A stretch of 64,000 bases of DNA from an uncultured Porphyromonadaceae bacterium. Its GTDB lineage: Bacteria > Bacteroidota > Bacteroidia > Bacteroidales > Muribaculaceae. The notes beneath the pieces were generated by a model. It was not told where the DNA came from. It worked only from the letters and a program-made list of their open reading frames with translations, and ran no database searches. Location of the stretch: assembly GCA_902489275.1 (NCBI GenBank), contig CABTZK010000003.1:62001-126000 (forward strand), in the 5' to 3' direction. This document shows, piece after piece, positions 49,976-59,290 of the stretch (positions are counted from its first letter, which is position 1; the number at the start of each line of letters is the position of its first letter). A program made the position numbers and the translations under genes.

Positions 49976-51433
49976 ATGGAAAGTAATATAGACGAATCGC
50001 GCAATGAGCAGTGGCGTGTAGACTTGAGAAACAGCAAGTCACCCAAGGAGCGCACGGCCATTGAGCGCGTGGTGATGCCTCAACTCGACCCCAAATACCG
50101 CATTACCTGTAACGAGGAAGTGAACCAGGGCATCAGCGAGGAGCAGGCTGTGCTTGAGGCCAGCCGTTGCCTTGACTGCAACAACCCGCAATGTGTGACG
50201 GGATGCCCGGTGAGCATCAATATCCCAAAATTCATCAAGAACATCGAGCGCAGGAACTTTGCAGCAGCAGCCGCCACGCTCAAGGAAACCAGCTCGCTCC
50301 CTGCCGTCTGTGGCCGCGTGTGCCCTCAAGAGAAGCAGTGCGAGAGCAAGTGCATTCACAACAAAATGAAGCACCCGGCTGTGGCTATCGGCTACCTGGA
50401 GCGTTTTGCCGCCGACTGGCAGCGCAACAGCGGCATCGAGGAGAAACCTGTGATGAAGCCACGAAATGGCATCAAGGTGGCCGTGATTGGCTCTGGCCCG
50501 TCAGGACTGTCCTTTGCAGGCGACATGATCAAGAAAGGCTATGAGGTGACCGTCTTCGAGGCGTTGCATGAGATTGGCGGCGTGTTGAAGTATGGCATCC
50601 CCGAGTTCCGCTTGCCCAACAGCATTGTTGATTTTGAGATTGACGGCTTGCGCAAGATGGGTGTCAAGTTTGAGAAGGACGTGGTGATTGGCAAGACTTT
50701 AACCTATGACGATCTGCACGAAATGGGCTTCAAGGGCGTGTTTGTTGGCTCTGGGGCCGGGTTCCCGCGATTCATGAACATCCCAGGCGAAAACCTCAAG
50801 GGCGTGATGTCGAGCAACGAGTACCTCACGCGCATCAACTTGATGCAGGCTGGGCATGGTGGCGACACCACGGTGCTTGAGGGCGACACCATCGCCGTAA
50901 TCGGTGGCGGCAATACGGCAATGGACTCGACGCGCACCGCGCTGCGCATGGGGGCCAAGCGTGTGATCTTGGTTTATCGCCGTAGCCAGGAAGAAATGCC
51001 CGCTCGCCTTGAAGAGGTCGGCCATGCCCAGGAGGAAGGTGTGGAGTTCATGACTTTGCACAATCCTGTTGAGTATATTGGTAACGACAAGGGATTTGTG
51101 AAAGCCATGAAAGTGCAGCGCATGGAATTGGGCGAACCCGATGCGTCGGGTCGCCGCAAGCCAGTGCCCATTGAGGGCGCGATTGAGGAAATCCCGGTTG
51201 ATATTGTGATTGTTGCCGTAGGCGTCTCACCCAACCAGCTTGTCCCGAAATCCATCAAGGGCTTGAACGTGAGCAACCGCAACACCATCATTGTGAACGA
51301 GGAAACCATGCAGAGCAATGTGGATGACCTCTTTGCAGGAGGTGACATCGTGCGAGGTGGCGCGACCGTGATTCTCGCGATGGGCGATGGCCGCCGCGCT
51401 GCTCAAAACATGGACAAGGCATTGAGCAAATAG
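49976..51433 (+). CDS. nfnB: NfnB / NADPH-dependent glutamate synthase-like large subunit
   Basis: 485 residues. The N-terminal part carries two [4Fe-4S] sites (CLDCNNPQCVTGCP and CGRVCPQEKQCESKC), then FAD- and NADP-binding domains (VAVIGSGPSGLSFAGDM, AVIGGGNTAMDSTRTALRMGAKRV) and the end LFAGGDIVRGGATVILAMGDGRRAA. It could be read as a glutamate synthase small subunit, but the adjacent nfnA and lack of a large GltB make NfnB (SudA) the better call. It links ferredoxin from PFOR (nifJ here) with NADPH supply. Confidence 0.9.
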   Translation: MESNIDESRNEQWRVDLRNSKSPKERTAIERVVMPQLDPKYRITCNEEVNQGISEEQAVLEASRCLDCNNPQCVTGCPVSINIPKFIKNIERRNFAAAAATLKETSSLPAVCGRVCPQEKQCESKCIHNKMKHPAVAIGYLERFAADWQRNSGIEEKPVMKPRNGIKVAVIGSGPSGLSFAGDMIKKGYEVTVFEALHEIGGVLKYGIPEFRLPNSIVDFEIDGLRKMGVKFEKDVVIGKTLTYDDLHEMGFKGVFVGSGAGFPRFMNIPGENLKGVMSSNEYLTRINLMQAGHGGDTTVLEGDTIAVIGGGNTAMDSTRTALRMGAKRVILVYRRSQEEMPARLEEVGHAQEEGVEFMTLHNPVEYIGNDKGFVKAMKVQRMELGEPDASGRRKPVPIEGAIEEIPVDIVIVAVGVSPNQLVPKSIKGLNVSNRNTIIVNEETMQSNVDDLFAGGDIVRGGATVILAMGDGRRAAQNMDKALSK

Positions 51434-51478
51434 CGAGGTCGCTTGTAGCCTCAAAGCCACTGGCCATCGGCCATACAT

Positions 51479-51521
51479 GCAAGTGCCCGCTTGGAGACAA
51501 TAACCCCAGGCGGGCACTTGC
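51479..51521. terminator. Strong hairpin between convergent genes
   Basis: A perfect 12-bp stem (GCAAGTGCCCGC with GCGGGCACTTGC), 19-nt loop, between the nfnB stop and the stop of the glycosidase gene. No T run follows on either strand, so it may act as a factor-assisted terminator or a 3' end stabiliser for both transcripts. Confidence 0.55.
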
Positions 51522-51535
51522 TGGTTCTGTAGGTC

Positions 51536-54097
51536 TCACTTCTTCATCAAGCACACATGGTCGATCACGACCCGGGCTTCTTGTCCTGGCAGTTGCGGGC
51601 GATGAAACTCCACCGTGTTGTCGCCGCGAAGCAGCTCGATTGCCACCATGTTGCTCCAGCCTTTGTTTTTCCACTCGTTCTCGCCACGGGCGGGAAAGAC
51701 GAGAGTGCCTTGCCAGTGTCCGTTGGCCATGACAGAAAAGAGGGGGCACGGCTGGTGACTGTTGCCATTGGCATAGCGCACATAGATGAGGTGTGTACCC
51801 GCCTCTGCCGAGTTGTAGTGAAACATTAGCCCCATTGGGTTATCCTCTCTGTAAATGAAATCATTAGGCGTGATTGTGCTGGCATCCACGATGTGATAAT
51901 AAGGTTGAGAGAGGTAGCTGAAGGCATATTGGTCAATGCCCACAATCGCATTGACCGAAAATGGCCTGCCATTGCCGTTTAGGCGGAACAGGGTGTCGTT
52001 GATTTCATAGCGGTATTGCCCATTGACAACAAGGCGGTAGTTGGTCGCTCCATGGAAATTGAGAATCTGCGCGCTGTCTTTTCTCCAGTGGACCACAGGT
52101 GTTTCAGGCAGGGCGATGTCCTCGTTGCCCAACGTCACTTGTTGGTGAGCCGTGGGCTGGTCGCGCATCTTGATGGAGATCTGATGCCGCCCTTTGAGGT
52201 CGGCGGCAACAAAGTTGTCGTTGCCCTCCTTGCCGTCGATGCTGAACGACTCGATGTCGTTTCCAGTCCCCGTAATCGTGAGGTCGAGCACGGCCTGGCG
52301 GTACTTGAAGTTGAGGATGTGTTTCTCGCCCTTAAGAAAGACGGGAATCACGGGGTTAAACTCAATGCCGTTAGGCAGGAAAGTCATGCCCGCGTACAGG
52401 CGGAAAACCATGGCTGCGCTGGCCGCCGCGCTGCCCAACTTGTCTCTGCCTGGGGCAATCGGCTCGCCTGTGTAGGCGTTCCAAGCGTCCTGGTTGGCGC
52501 AAAACAGGGCCTGGGAGCGGTACATTGCCCCAAGCCCGCGGCGAAGCATGTTCAGGTTGCCCGTTTTGGCAGCAGCTAAGTTCCACAGCGCTTGAATCAC
52601 GGGCGAGGTAATCTCGCTTGTGTTGAGCGGGTCCCGCTCCTTGCTGCGCGGATAACTGAGGGGGATGCCATAGGGCATCAGCGGCGTGCTCATGAGCAAG
52701 TGCTCGGCGCGGTCATCGTCGGCCACGTTCCACAGCACGCCGAGGGCTTGCCCCAGGTTGTCGATGCAAGGCGACTGTACCGGGTAGGCGGCGATGTAGG
52801 TGTATGGGCTGTAGCAGTTGCGACGCTCGTTCCACAAGGTCCCGTTGATGGCGTCTTTGAGCGCAATGGCTTTCTTGCCGTAGTCGCACGCCTCCCCCAA
52901 CTCGTCACTCATGTCGTTAAGTATCTCAAAAGCCCTTTCGTAGAGCAGGTTATTGGTCAGGCAATGCGTTTCGTAGATGTCCTTTCCCTCCATCCACGAG
53001 GGGAATGCCGACAGGGAAGATGGAGGGGAAAACCCGCCATGCAACAAGCCCGTGCTGGGATCGAAGTTGGTGTCATAGTCCTCGTCGATCGTTTTCTTGA
53101 GCACTCGGTAGGCCCATGCCAGCCATTGCCGGCTGCCGGTCACGTTGTACACCTCCCATGCGGCCGCTGCCCATGCGGCATCATTGGTTGTGATAGGCCA
53201 CTTTGAGCCTCGGTCGATGACTCCATCCGTCACCTGGGCCTTGAGGGCCTCCATAGCGGCCGCAGGATCGATGTAGGAGAGTGAGAGCAGGATAGGGTAG
53301 GCGAGGCTGTAGTCGCGTGTCGATGTTCCAAATGCGGCGTGACCGTCGCCTTTGGAGCCCAGGTTGGTTGAAATGTCGTCGATAGCCATGTTGTAGCAAG
53401 CGTCGACGATGTTCTGCCCCGTTTGCAGGGTCGGGTAGTTGGCATTGGGATGGCTGATTTTCCATTCCGTTTGACGATGCGGGGGCTTTTCCCCAGGATG
53501 CAGCCGCAGGGTGAGCTCGTAGATGCCCGGCTCGCTGGTTTTGTGCAGCCGCAGGTCGTCATGAAGCGCCAAGGAGGTGAAATCCCACGTGAGTGGCCTC
53601 ACGTTGCCAGCAACCCACACCCCCCGAAACTCGTCCCGATAGAGGGTGTCGCCAGTTGCGGTCACGTAGTGTCCGGTTTCGCTCATGCTTTTCTCCATGG
53701 CGCTCAGGTCCACGCGCAAGTGCAAGGTCGAGGTGCTGGAAGCCTCGTGGATGCCGTGAGGCAAGGTGTCGGGCACGCAGCCGGTCACCTGGCAGTCCTG
53801 CCCCAAGAGGGCATAGTGGTATTGGCATGACGCTAACTCGTTGTCTCTCCCGTTGAAAGCCAGGCGGAATTTGACTATGCCGCCTGCCGGCGCGCTGCCT
53901 GTGGGGGCATAGTTGGTGACAATGTGGGTGGGGGAGAGCGCCTTGGCGTGCCATTGCCCCTCGGCCACGCTGTCGCAAGTAACCACGTAACGGTTGTTTT
54001 GGGCAATCACGTCGTTGCTCATCTCCCCGCCGTCGCACGAGGCAAGGCATGAAAGCGTCAGGAGCAGGATGAGAATGTCGGGCCAGTGGTGTTTCAT
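51536..54097 (-). CDS. Large glycosidase lipoprotein, (alpha/alpha)6-barrel type
   Basis: 853 residues with a lipoprotein signal (lipobox SCLASC). After a beta-rich N-terminal part (about 40-240) comes a catalytic-type helical barrel with RDYSLAYPILLSLSYIDP, KWPITTNDAAWAAAAWEVYNVTG, GFSPPSSLSAFPSWMEGKD, LTNNLLYERAFEIL, GTLWNERRNCYSPY and SEITSPVIQALWNLA. These are typical of MGH1/trehalase-like glycosidases in Bacteroidota. A beta-sandwich follows, and a C-terminal domain resembles a carbohydrate-binding module. Likely exposed on a membrane surface and acting on glycans; substrate unknown. No SusC/D pair is near. Confidence 0.8.
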   Translation of the reverse strand: MKHHWPDILILLLTLSCLASCDGGEMSNDVIAQNNRYVVTCDSVAEGQWHAKALSPTHIVTNYAPTGSAPAGGIVKFRLAFNGRDNELASCQYHYALLGQDCQVTGCVPDTLPHGIHEASSTSTLHLRVDLSAMEKSMSETGHYVTATGDTLYRDEFRGVWVAGNVRPLTWDFTSLALHDDLRLHKTSEPGIYELTLRLHPGEKPPHRQTEWKISHPNANYPTLQTGQNIVDACYNMAIDDISTNLGSKGDGHAAFGTSTRDYSLAYPILLSLSYIDPAAAMEALKAQVTDGVIDRGSKWPITTNDAAWAAAAWEVYNVTGSRQWLAWAYRVLKKTIDEDYDTNFDPSTGLLHGGFSPPSSLSAFPSWMEGKDIYETHCLTNNLLYERAFEILNDMSDELGEACDYGKKAIALKDAINGTLWNERRNCYSPYTYIAAYPVQSPCIDNLGQALGVLWNVADDDRAEHLLMSTPLMPYGIPLSYPRSKERDPLNTSEITSPVIQALWNLAAAKTGNLNMLRRGLGAMYRSQALFCANQDAWNAYTGEPIAPGRDKLGSAAASAAMVFRLYAGMTFLPNGIEFNPVIPVFLKGEKHILNFKYRQAVLDLTITGTGNDIESFSIDGKEGNDNFVAADLKGRHQISIKMRDQPTAHQQVTLGNEDIALPETPVVHWRKDSAQILNFHGATNYRLVVNGQYRYEINDTLFRLNGNGRPFSVNAIVGIDQYAFSYLSQPYYHIVDASTITPNDFIYREDNPMGLMFHYNSAEAGTHLIYVRYANGNSHQPCPLFSVMANGHWQGTLVFPARGENEWKNKGWSNMVAIELLRGDNTVEFHRPQLPGQEARVVIDHVCLMKK

Positions 54098-54398
54098 CTT
54101 TTTTTAGCAGTCAAGGCCATAAGCCATGAGTAAAATGCAAAATAACAAAAAAAATACCATTTTTGGAAGTTTTTTTTGCAATAGTATGGTCATGTTGTCA
54201 AGAAAACGGCAAATTGTAGCGTTCAGCAGCAAATGCAAAATTAGGGAAAGTTTTCGAAGAACTCACAAAAAAACAGAAAAAGCAAACTTGGCACGACGGC
54301 GAGGTGGAGGGGTAGACGTTTGGGTAGGGGGCTTGTGGTGCCGCAAAGCAATAAATTTGAGCCTTTCCACGTTTTATAGGAAGTAAACGACTGAACAG
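54098..54398. other. Divergent intergenic region between glycosidase and beta-helix lipoprotein genes
   Basis: 301 bp without a credible gene. It holds the minus-strand promoter at 54236-54268 and a plus-strand -7 box TAAATTTG at 54352-54359 (46 bp spacing to the ATG at 54399) that lacks a well-placed TTTG. Several A/T runs are present. I see nothing else. Confidence 0.6.
54236..54268 (-). promoter_or_regulatory. Promoter of the glycosidase gene
   Basis: Minus strand: TTTG at 54268-54265, 21-bp spacer, TAATTTTG at 54243-54236. It gives a leader of about 130 nt. Confidence 0.7.
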
Positions 54399-55835
54399 AT
54401 GAAAAAAATTCTCTATATCCTGCTTTCCATCGCTACAATGGCAACAGCGCTAAGCAGTTGTATCAACGATGACTTTACCACGAGCTCCAGTGACTTGCTG
54501 TCGTTCTCGACCGACACGGTGGCCTTTGACACTGTGATTACGCAAAAGGGCACCGCGACCAAGCAATTTATCATCTACAACAAGGCAAAGAAGCAAATCA
54601 ACATCTCGTCGATTAAAGTGGCTGGCGAGAGCAGCGATGCCAAGTTTTTCCTGAATGTGGACGGCACCAAGGGCAAGGAGTTTCACGACATTGAGATTAG
54701 GGGGGAAGACTCCATCTATGTGTTTGTAGAGGCCTATATCGACCATCTGTCGAAAGACGAGCCTACCGAGGCGAAAGACCGCATCGAGTTGGTCACCAAC
54801 GGGGTGACACAGCACGTCGTGCTCACGGCTTGGGGGCAAGACGTGATTGTCATGAGAGGCGACACCATCAAGCAAGACACACACCTCACCAGCGACCGCC
54901 CTTATCTCGTCTACGACTCCCTGACCGTGATGCCAGGCGTGACACTGACGATTGACCCGGGCGCGAGCCTGCTTTTTCACGACAACGCGTGGCTCAAGAG
55001 CTTAGGCACGGTCAAAGCCATCGGTACAGCCGAGAAGCCCATCACCTTGCGAGGTGACCGCTTAGACAAGGTGGTGGCGCAAATCCCCTTTGACATCATG
55101 AGTGGCCAGTGGGGGGGCGTGGCGCTCTGTGGCGCTGGCAACGACTGGCGCTATGTGGATATGCGCAGCAGCAGCTGGGGATTGCAAGTGTACGGCTCGG
55201 ACCCCAGCATTCAGTCGCTCTATCTGCTCAATTGCGTGATTCACAACTCGGCGGGCTACGGTTTTTTGAGCGCCAACGCATGGGTCGAGGCCGAGGGGAC
55301 AGAGTTCAGCGATGCGGCCGACGATGTGTTTGCCGCCATCGGTGGGAAAATCAGGCTCACCAACTGCACCTTGGCCAACAACTACCTGTTTAGCCCCAAC
55401 AATAGCGGGAAAATATCAAATATTTGCCTCATCGAGCGCGACGAGGCGGGAACTTACAGCACCTTGGACTGCGTGATTGCCAATTGCGTCTCGTATGGCC
55501 TGTACTACGACATCAACGACATCGCAAGCGACTTGTCTAACACCAATGTGTGGATTCACAACACGCTCTTCAAGAGCGACGGGAAGGACGATAGTCACTT
55601 TTTCAACAATGTGTGGAAAGGCGACCCGAAATTCTACGTTAACCGGGAAAAATACATCTTTGACTATCGCTTGAGAAACGGAAGCGATGCCATTGCCCGT
55701 GGCGACAAGAGCATGGTGCCTGAGCGCGCGCGCTACGACCGCTATGGGCAAGACCGGTTCGCCCGCGAGGGCGTTGACCTGGGCGCTTACGTCTGGATGC
55801 CGTCTGACGACCCCTTGGAATTGAATCGAAAATGA
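54399..55835 (+). CDS. Beta-helix lipoprotein of unknown function, coupled to folB
   Basis: 478 residues. Lipoprotein signal ends at ALSSC. A beta-sandwich-like region covers about 30-150 (DTVITQKGTATKQFIIYNKAKKQI), then a right-handed beta-helix with the turns PGVTLTIDPGASLLFHDNAWL, NSAGYGFLSANAWVEAEGTEFSDAADD and TNCTLANNYLF. Beta-helices often bind or cut polysaccharide, but no catalytic acid set is clear. The end of the protein (VDLGAYVW) is a common close of such helices. Its stop overlaps the folB start (ATGA). Confidence 0.75.
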   Translation: MKKILYILLSIATMATALSSCINDDFTTSSSDLLSFSTDTVAFDTVITQKGTATKQFIIYNKAKKQINISSIKVAGESSDAKFFLNVDGTKGKEFHDIEIRGEDSIYVFVEAYIDHLSKDEPTEAKDRIELVTNGVTQHVVLTAWGQDVIVMRGDTIKQDTHLTSDRPYLVYDSLTVMPGVTLTIDPGASLLFHDNAWLKSLGTVKAIGTAEKPITLRGDRLDKVVAQIPFDIMSGQWGGVALCGAGNDWRYVDMRSSSWGLQVYGSDPSIQSLYLLNCVIHNSAGYGFLSANAWVEAEGTEFSDAADDVFAAIGGKIRLTNCTLANNYLFSPNNSGKISNICLIERDEAGTYSTLDCVIANCVSYGLYYDINDIASDLSNTNVWIHNTLFKSDGKDDSHFFNNVWKGDPKFYVNREKYIFDYRLRNGSDAIARGDKSMVPERARYDRYGQDRFAREGVDLGAYVWMPSDDPLELNRK

Positions 55836-56185
55836 ACTCAATCACATTAAATAAGTGTAAATTCTTTGCTTACCACGGTGTGGATGAGCAAGAAAGGAAA
55901 GTGGGAAACCACTTCGAGGTCACGCTGAAAGTGTTTTGCGACATGAACCGGGCCATGACCGATGAGGCACTCGACGGCACGATCAACTATGCCGTCCTCT
56001 ATGAGATTCTTGCCCGGGAGATGGCCAAGCCCAGCCTGCTGCTGGAGCATGTGGCTCACCGGGTGATCCTGGCAGTCAAGAAAGAATTTGTTGGCCAAGT
56101 GCTGGGTGGCGAAATCACGATTTCAAAACTCACCCCCCCCTTCACGTGCGACCTCGAAAGCGTGGATGTAACCATCGGGTTCTAA
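55832..56185 (+). CDS. folB: Dihydroneopterin aldolase
   Basis: 117 residues, the normal length. FFAYHGVDEQERKVGNHFEV is the diagnostic N-terminal segment (catalytic-site Glu and Tyr), followed by INYAVLYEIL, LLLEHVAHRV and ISKLTPPF with the conserved lysine. It cleaves dihydroneopterin to hydroxymethyl-dihydropterin in folate synthesis. It is coupled by ATGA to the lipoprotein gene and ends before a bidirectional terminator. Confidence 0.94.
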   Translation: MNSITLNKCKFFAYHGVDEQERKVGNHFEVTLKVFCDMNRAMTDEALDGTINYAVLYEILAREMAKPSLLLEHVAHRVILAVKKEFVGQVLGGEITISKLTPPFTCDLESVDVTIGF

Positions 56186-56285
56186 ATGACGAGGATCCCC
56201 TCGGCGGCAGCCCGTTGCCCCCTCGTCAAAAGAAGCTCCTGGCGGGGGAGCGTGGAAACGCCTCATCCCCGGCCTTGCGCAAGAT

Positions 56286-56321
56286 AAAGAGAGGATATGC
56301 TTTGTGGCATACCCTCTCTTT
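56286..56321. terminator. Bidirectional terminator between folB and lpd
   Basis: A 15-bp stem with one mismatch (AAAGAGAGG, A/C, TATGC against GCATA and CCTCTCTTT) and a 6-nt loop. The A/T ends of the stem serve as T-rich tails in both directions. Confidence 0.8.
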
Positions 56322-56367
56322 CATGCGTGAAGATTAGAATTCCTTGTCTTTGAGATGCCCTGGTGGC

Positions 56368-57711
56368 TTAGAACTGGCGGGCGACGTTCAGCACCACCTC
56401 GGTGAGCGTGGGGTGCCCGTGAATGGCGCTGGCCAGCTGGTCGACCGTGCAGTTGGCGTTCATGGCCATCACCACCTCCTGAATGAGGTCGGCGGCATGA
56501 GCGCCACAGATGTGGCAACCCAGAATCATGCGCGTCTTGGCATCCACAATCATCTTGATGAGCCCGTCGGGCTCTGCCATGGCGAGCGCCTTGCCATTGG
56601 CTCTGAAAAATCCTTTCTTGACGACGATGTCGATTTCTCTTTCCTTGCATTGCTCCTCGGTGAGGCCCACCATCGAGAGTTCGGGGACGGTGAACACTGC
56701 GCTCGGCACAATGTCGAGTTTGAGTTGGTCGTTAGCGCCCAAGATGGAGTTGAGCGCGCGCATGCCTTGTGCCGTAGCGGCATGAGCCAGCATGCTGCGC
56801 CCATTCACGTCGCCAATGGCATAGATGCCGCTCACGCTGGTTTCCATGTCGTCGTTCACTTTGATGCCTTGTCGCTCCACGACCACGCCGATCGCGTCAA
56901 GTCCCTCGGGCAGGACGGGTTTGCGTCCCACAGCCATGAGCGCTTGCTCGCACTCGATGCTGGTGTCTTTTCCCTTGGCCGTCCAGGTCACTGTGTAGCC
57001 GTTCTCGCTCTTGGCGATGGACTTCACCCCCGAGTTGGTGTGGATGTTGATGCCTCGCTTCGAGAGCGTGGTTCTGAGGCGCTTGGCGATGTCTTTATCA
57101 AACGGAGGCAGGATTTCTTTCATGAACTCCACGACTGTGACTTCAACGCCAAAGCTGTTGAAGATAGCGGCAAACTCCATGCCGATGACCCCGCCGCCAA
57201 TGATGCACAAGCTCTTGGGCAGCGTGTCCATGGCCAGGATGTCGTCGCTTGTCATCGCCAGCTCCGCACCGGGGATGGGAATCCCCTTGGGGCACGACCC
57301 GGTGGCAATCACGATGTTCTTTGCGCTGTATTCTTGGTCGCCAACCGTCACGGTGTGCGCGTCCTTGAATTTTCCCTCGCCCTCAATCACCGTGATGAGC
57401 GGGTTGTTGAGCAGCATGGCCACGCCGTCGCGCAGTTGTTTCACGACTTCGCTTTTGCGCTCGAAGGCCACTTTGTAGTCAAACTTCAAGTCACTTGCCG
57501 TCACGCCAAAAGCGGTGGCGTCTTTCATTAGGTTGAGAACCTCGGCATTGCGGCAAAGCGCCTTGGTGGGAATGCAGCCGCGGTTCAGGCAGGTGCCGCC
57601 CAGGTCGGCTTGCTCAACAATGCCCACCGAGAGCTCGTTTTGGGCAGCCACCGCCGCCATTTCATAGCCGCCAGGGCCCGCACCGATGATGATAATATCA
57701 AAATTGTTCAT
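56368..57711 (-). CDS. lpd: Dihydrolipoyl dehydrogenase (glycine cleavage L protein)
   Basis: 447 residues from ATG 57711. FAD-binding IIIIGAGPGGYEMA, redox disulfide LGGTCLNRGCIPTKAL (Cys41 and Cys46), NAD-binding CIIGGGVIGMEFA, YAIGDVNG and the C-terminal HGHPTLTEV with the catalytic His-Glu pair. It reoxidises dihydrolipoyl GcvH and reduces NAD. As the last gene after gcvPB it supplies the L protein of the glycine cleavage system; no pyruvate dehydrogenase genes are near. Confidence 0.94.
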   Translation of the reverse strand: MNNFDIIIIGAGPGGYEMAAVAAQNELSVGIVEQADLGGTCLNRGCIPTKALCRNAEVLNLMKDATAFGVTASDLKFDYKVAFERKSEVVKQLRDGVAMLLNNPLITVIEGEGKFKDAHTVTVGDQEYSAKNIVIATGSCPKGIPIPGAELAMTSDDILAMDTLPKSLCIIGGGVIGMEFAAIFNSFGVEVTVVEFMKEILPPFDKDIAKRLRTTLSKRGINIHTNSGVKSIAKSENGYTVTWTAKGKDTSIECEQALMAVGRKPVLPEGLDAIGVVVERQGIKVNDDMETSVSGIYAIGDVNGRSMLAHAATAQGMRALNSILGANDQLKLDIVPSAVFTVPELSMVGLTEEQCKEREIDIVVKKGFFRANGKALAMAEPDGLIKMIVDAKTRMILGCHICGAHAADLIQEVVMAMNANCTVDQLASAIHGHPTLTEVVLNVARQF

Positions 57712-57725
57712 GTCTTTCAATCAAT

Positions 57726-57767
57726 CGGAGATTTCGGAAGCACTTTGAGGTTTTCCCGAAATCTCCG
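57726..57767 (-). terminator. Long hairpin between gcvPB and lpd
   Basis: A perfect 12-bp stem (CGGAGATTTCGG with CCGAAATCTCCG) and 18-nt loop in the 74-bp gap. No T run follows on the minus strand. It may lower lpd transcription, protect the upstream mRNA end, or be a processing site. Confidence 0.45.
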
Positions 57768-57785
57768 AAAAGTTATGGGTCGTTT

Positions 57786-59276
57786 TTAATTTGCGGTCAA
57801 TTCCTTGTAGGTCACGATCGGGTGCAGCGCTGCCTGTGTGTCGTCGAGCCGGCGCACGGGCGTGTTGTGGGGAGCGCTTTTCACCATGTCGGGCTCTTCG
57901 ATAGCCTCTTGGGCAATCTTCCTCATCACGTGGATGAAGCCATCAAGGGTTTCCTTACTCTCGTTCTCGGTGGGCTCAATCATGATCGCCTCGTGGAACA
58001 GGAGCGGGAAGTAGATGGTTGGCGCGTGGAAGCCGTAGTCGAGCAGGCGCTTGGCCACATCGAGCGTGGTGACGCCCGTGCTCTTGTCCTTCAAGCCGTC
58101 AAACACAAACTCGTGTTTGCACACGGTGGGGATAGGCAGCTCATAGCAATCTTTGAGCGAGTTCATGATGTAGTTGGCGTTCAGTGTCGCCAGTGGGCCC
58201 GCCATCTTGATGTGTTCCTTGCCCAGGGTTAGGAGATAGGCATAGGCGCGCATGATCACAGCGAAGTTGCCAAAGAAGCCCGAGATGGAGCCCAGTGATT
58301 CCTCTCCAAATTCAACCGTGAATTCAGGTGATTCGGGTATGCCGTTGGCATCGGTATGGCGCACCACGCGAGGATTGGGCAGGAAGCGCTCCAAGCCCTT
58401 GCGCACGCCCACCGGGCCGTCGCCAGGCCCGCCGCCGCCGTGAGGTGTCGAGAAAGTCTTGTGCAAGTTGACGTGCATCACGTCAAATCCCAAGTCGCCC
58501 GGGCGGCAACGGCCCAGCAAGGGGTTCAGGTTGGCGCCGTCATAGTACATGAGGCCGCCACACTCGTGCACGAGTGACGTGATTTCGGCAATGTTATGCT
58601 CGAAGAGGCCTAACGTGTTGGGGTTTGTCATCATCATGCCCGCGATTTCATCGCTCAGCAGCGGTTTCAGGTCTTCCACGTCCACCGTGCCGTCGGGACG
58701 GCTCTTGACCACCACCACATCAAGGCCACACACGGCCGATGAGGCGGGGTTAGTGCCATGGGCGCTGTCAGGAACGATAATCTTGGTGCGCTTCGTGTCG
58801 CCACGGCTCTCGTGGTAGCAGCGAATCACCATCAGGCCGGTCAGCTCGCCATGGGCACCCGCAAATGGGTTCAAGGTGAACTCGCTCATGCCACCGATTT
58901 CTGCCAGCGAGGCTTGCAGGTTGTAGTACACCTCAAGCGCGCCCTGCACGCTTTCCACCGCTTGCAGTGGGTGCAGGCTGGTGAAGTTGCGGTGAGCGGC
59001 CATCTCGTCGTTGATTTTGGGGTTGTACTTCATGGTACATGACCCTAATGGGTAGAAGCCCGTGTCAACGCCAAAGTTGTTGTTGCTCATGTTGGTGTAG
59101 TGCCGCACCACGGTGAGCTCGTCAACCTCGGGCAGGGCAGGAGCCTCGGCACGCAACAGGCTTGCGGGCATGTGCTCCAGGCCGTATTGCTTCATTTCAT
59201 TTTCAGGGAGAGAATATCCCACTCTGCCTTTTTCTGAAAGCTCGAAAATCAGTTTTCCGTAATATACGTTATTCAT
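57786..59276 (-). CDS. gcvPB: Glycine dehydrogenase (decarboxylating) subunit 2
   Basis: 496 residues, the C-terminal half of the P protein. GFYPLGSCTMKYNPK, DSAHGTNPASSA, YYDGANLNPLLGRCRPGDLGFD and the PLP-lysine site NLHKTFSTPHGGGGPGDGPVG (Lys near 273) are present. With GcvPA it decarboxylates glycine and passes the aminomethyl group to lipoyl-GcvH. Split P protein is usual in many bacteria. It starts 14 bp after gcvPA. Confidence 0.96.
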   Translation of the reverse strand: MNNVYYGKLIFELSEKGRVGYSLPENEMKQYGLEHMPASLLRAEAPALPEVDELTVVRHYTNMSNNNFGVDTGFYPLGSCTMKYNPKINDEMAAHRNFTSLHPLQAVESVQGALEVYYNLQASLAEIGGMSEFTLNPFAGAHGELTGLMVIRCYHESRGDTKRTKIIVPDSAHGTNPASSAVCGLDVVVVKSRPDGTVDVEDLKPLLSDEIAGMMMTNPNTLGLFEHNIAEITSLVHECGGLMYYDGANLNPLLGRCRPGDLGFDVMHVNLHKTFSTPHGGGGPGDGPVGVRKGLERFLPNPRVVRHTDANGIPESPEFTVEFGEESLGSISGFFGNFAVIMRAYAYLLTLGKEHIKMAGPLATLNANYIMNSLKDCYELPIPTVCKHEFVFDGLKDKSTGVTTLDVAKRLLDYGFHAPTIYFPLLFHEAIMIEPTENESKETLDGFIHVMRKIAQEAIEEPDMVKSAPHNTPVRRLDDTQAALHPIVTYKELTAN

Positions 59277-59290
59277 CGTCAGCGTCCTCC

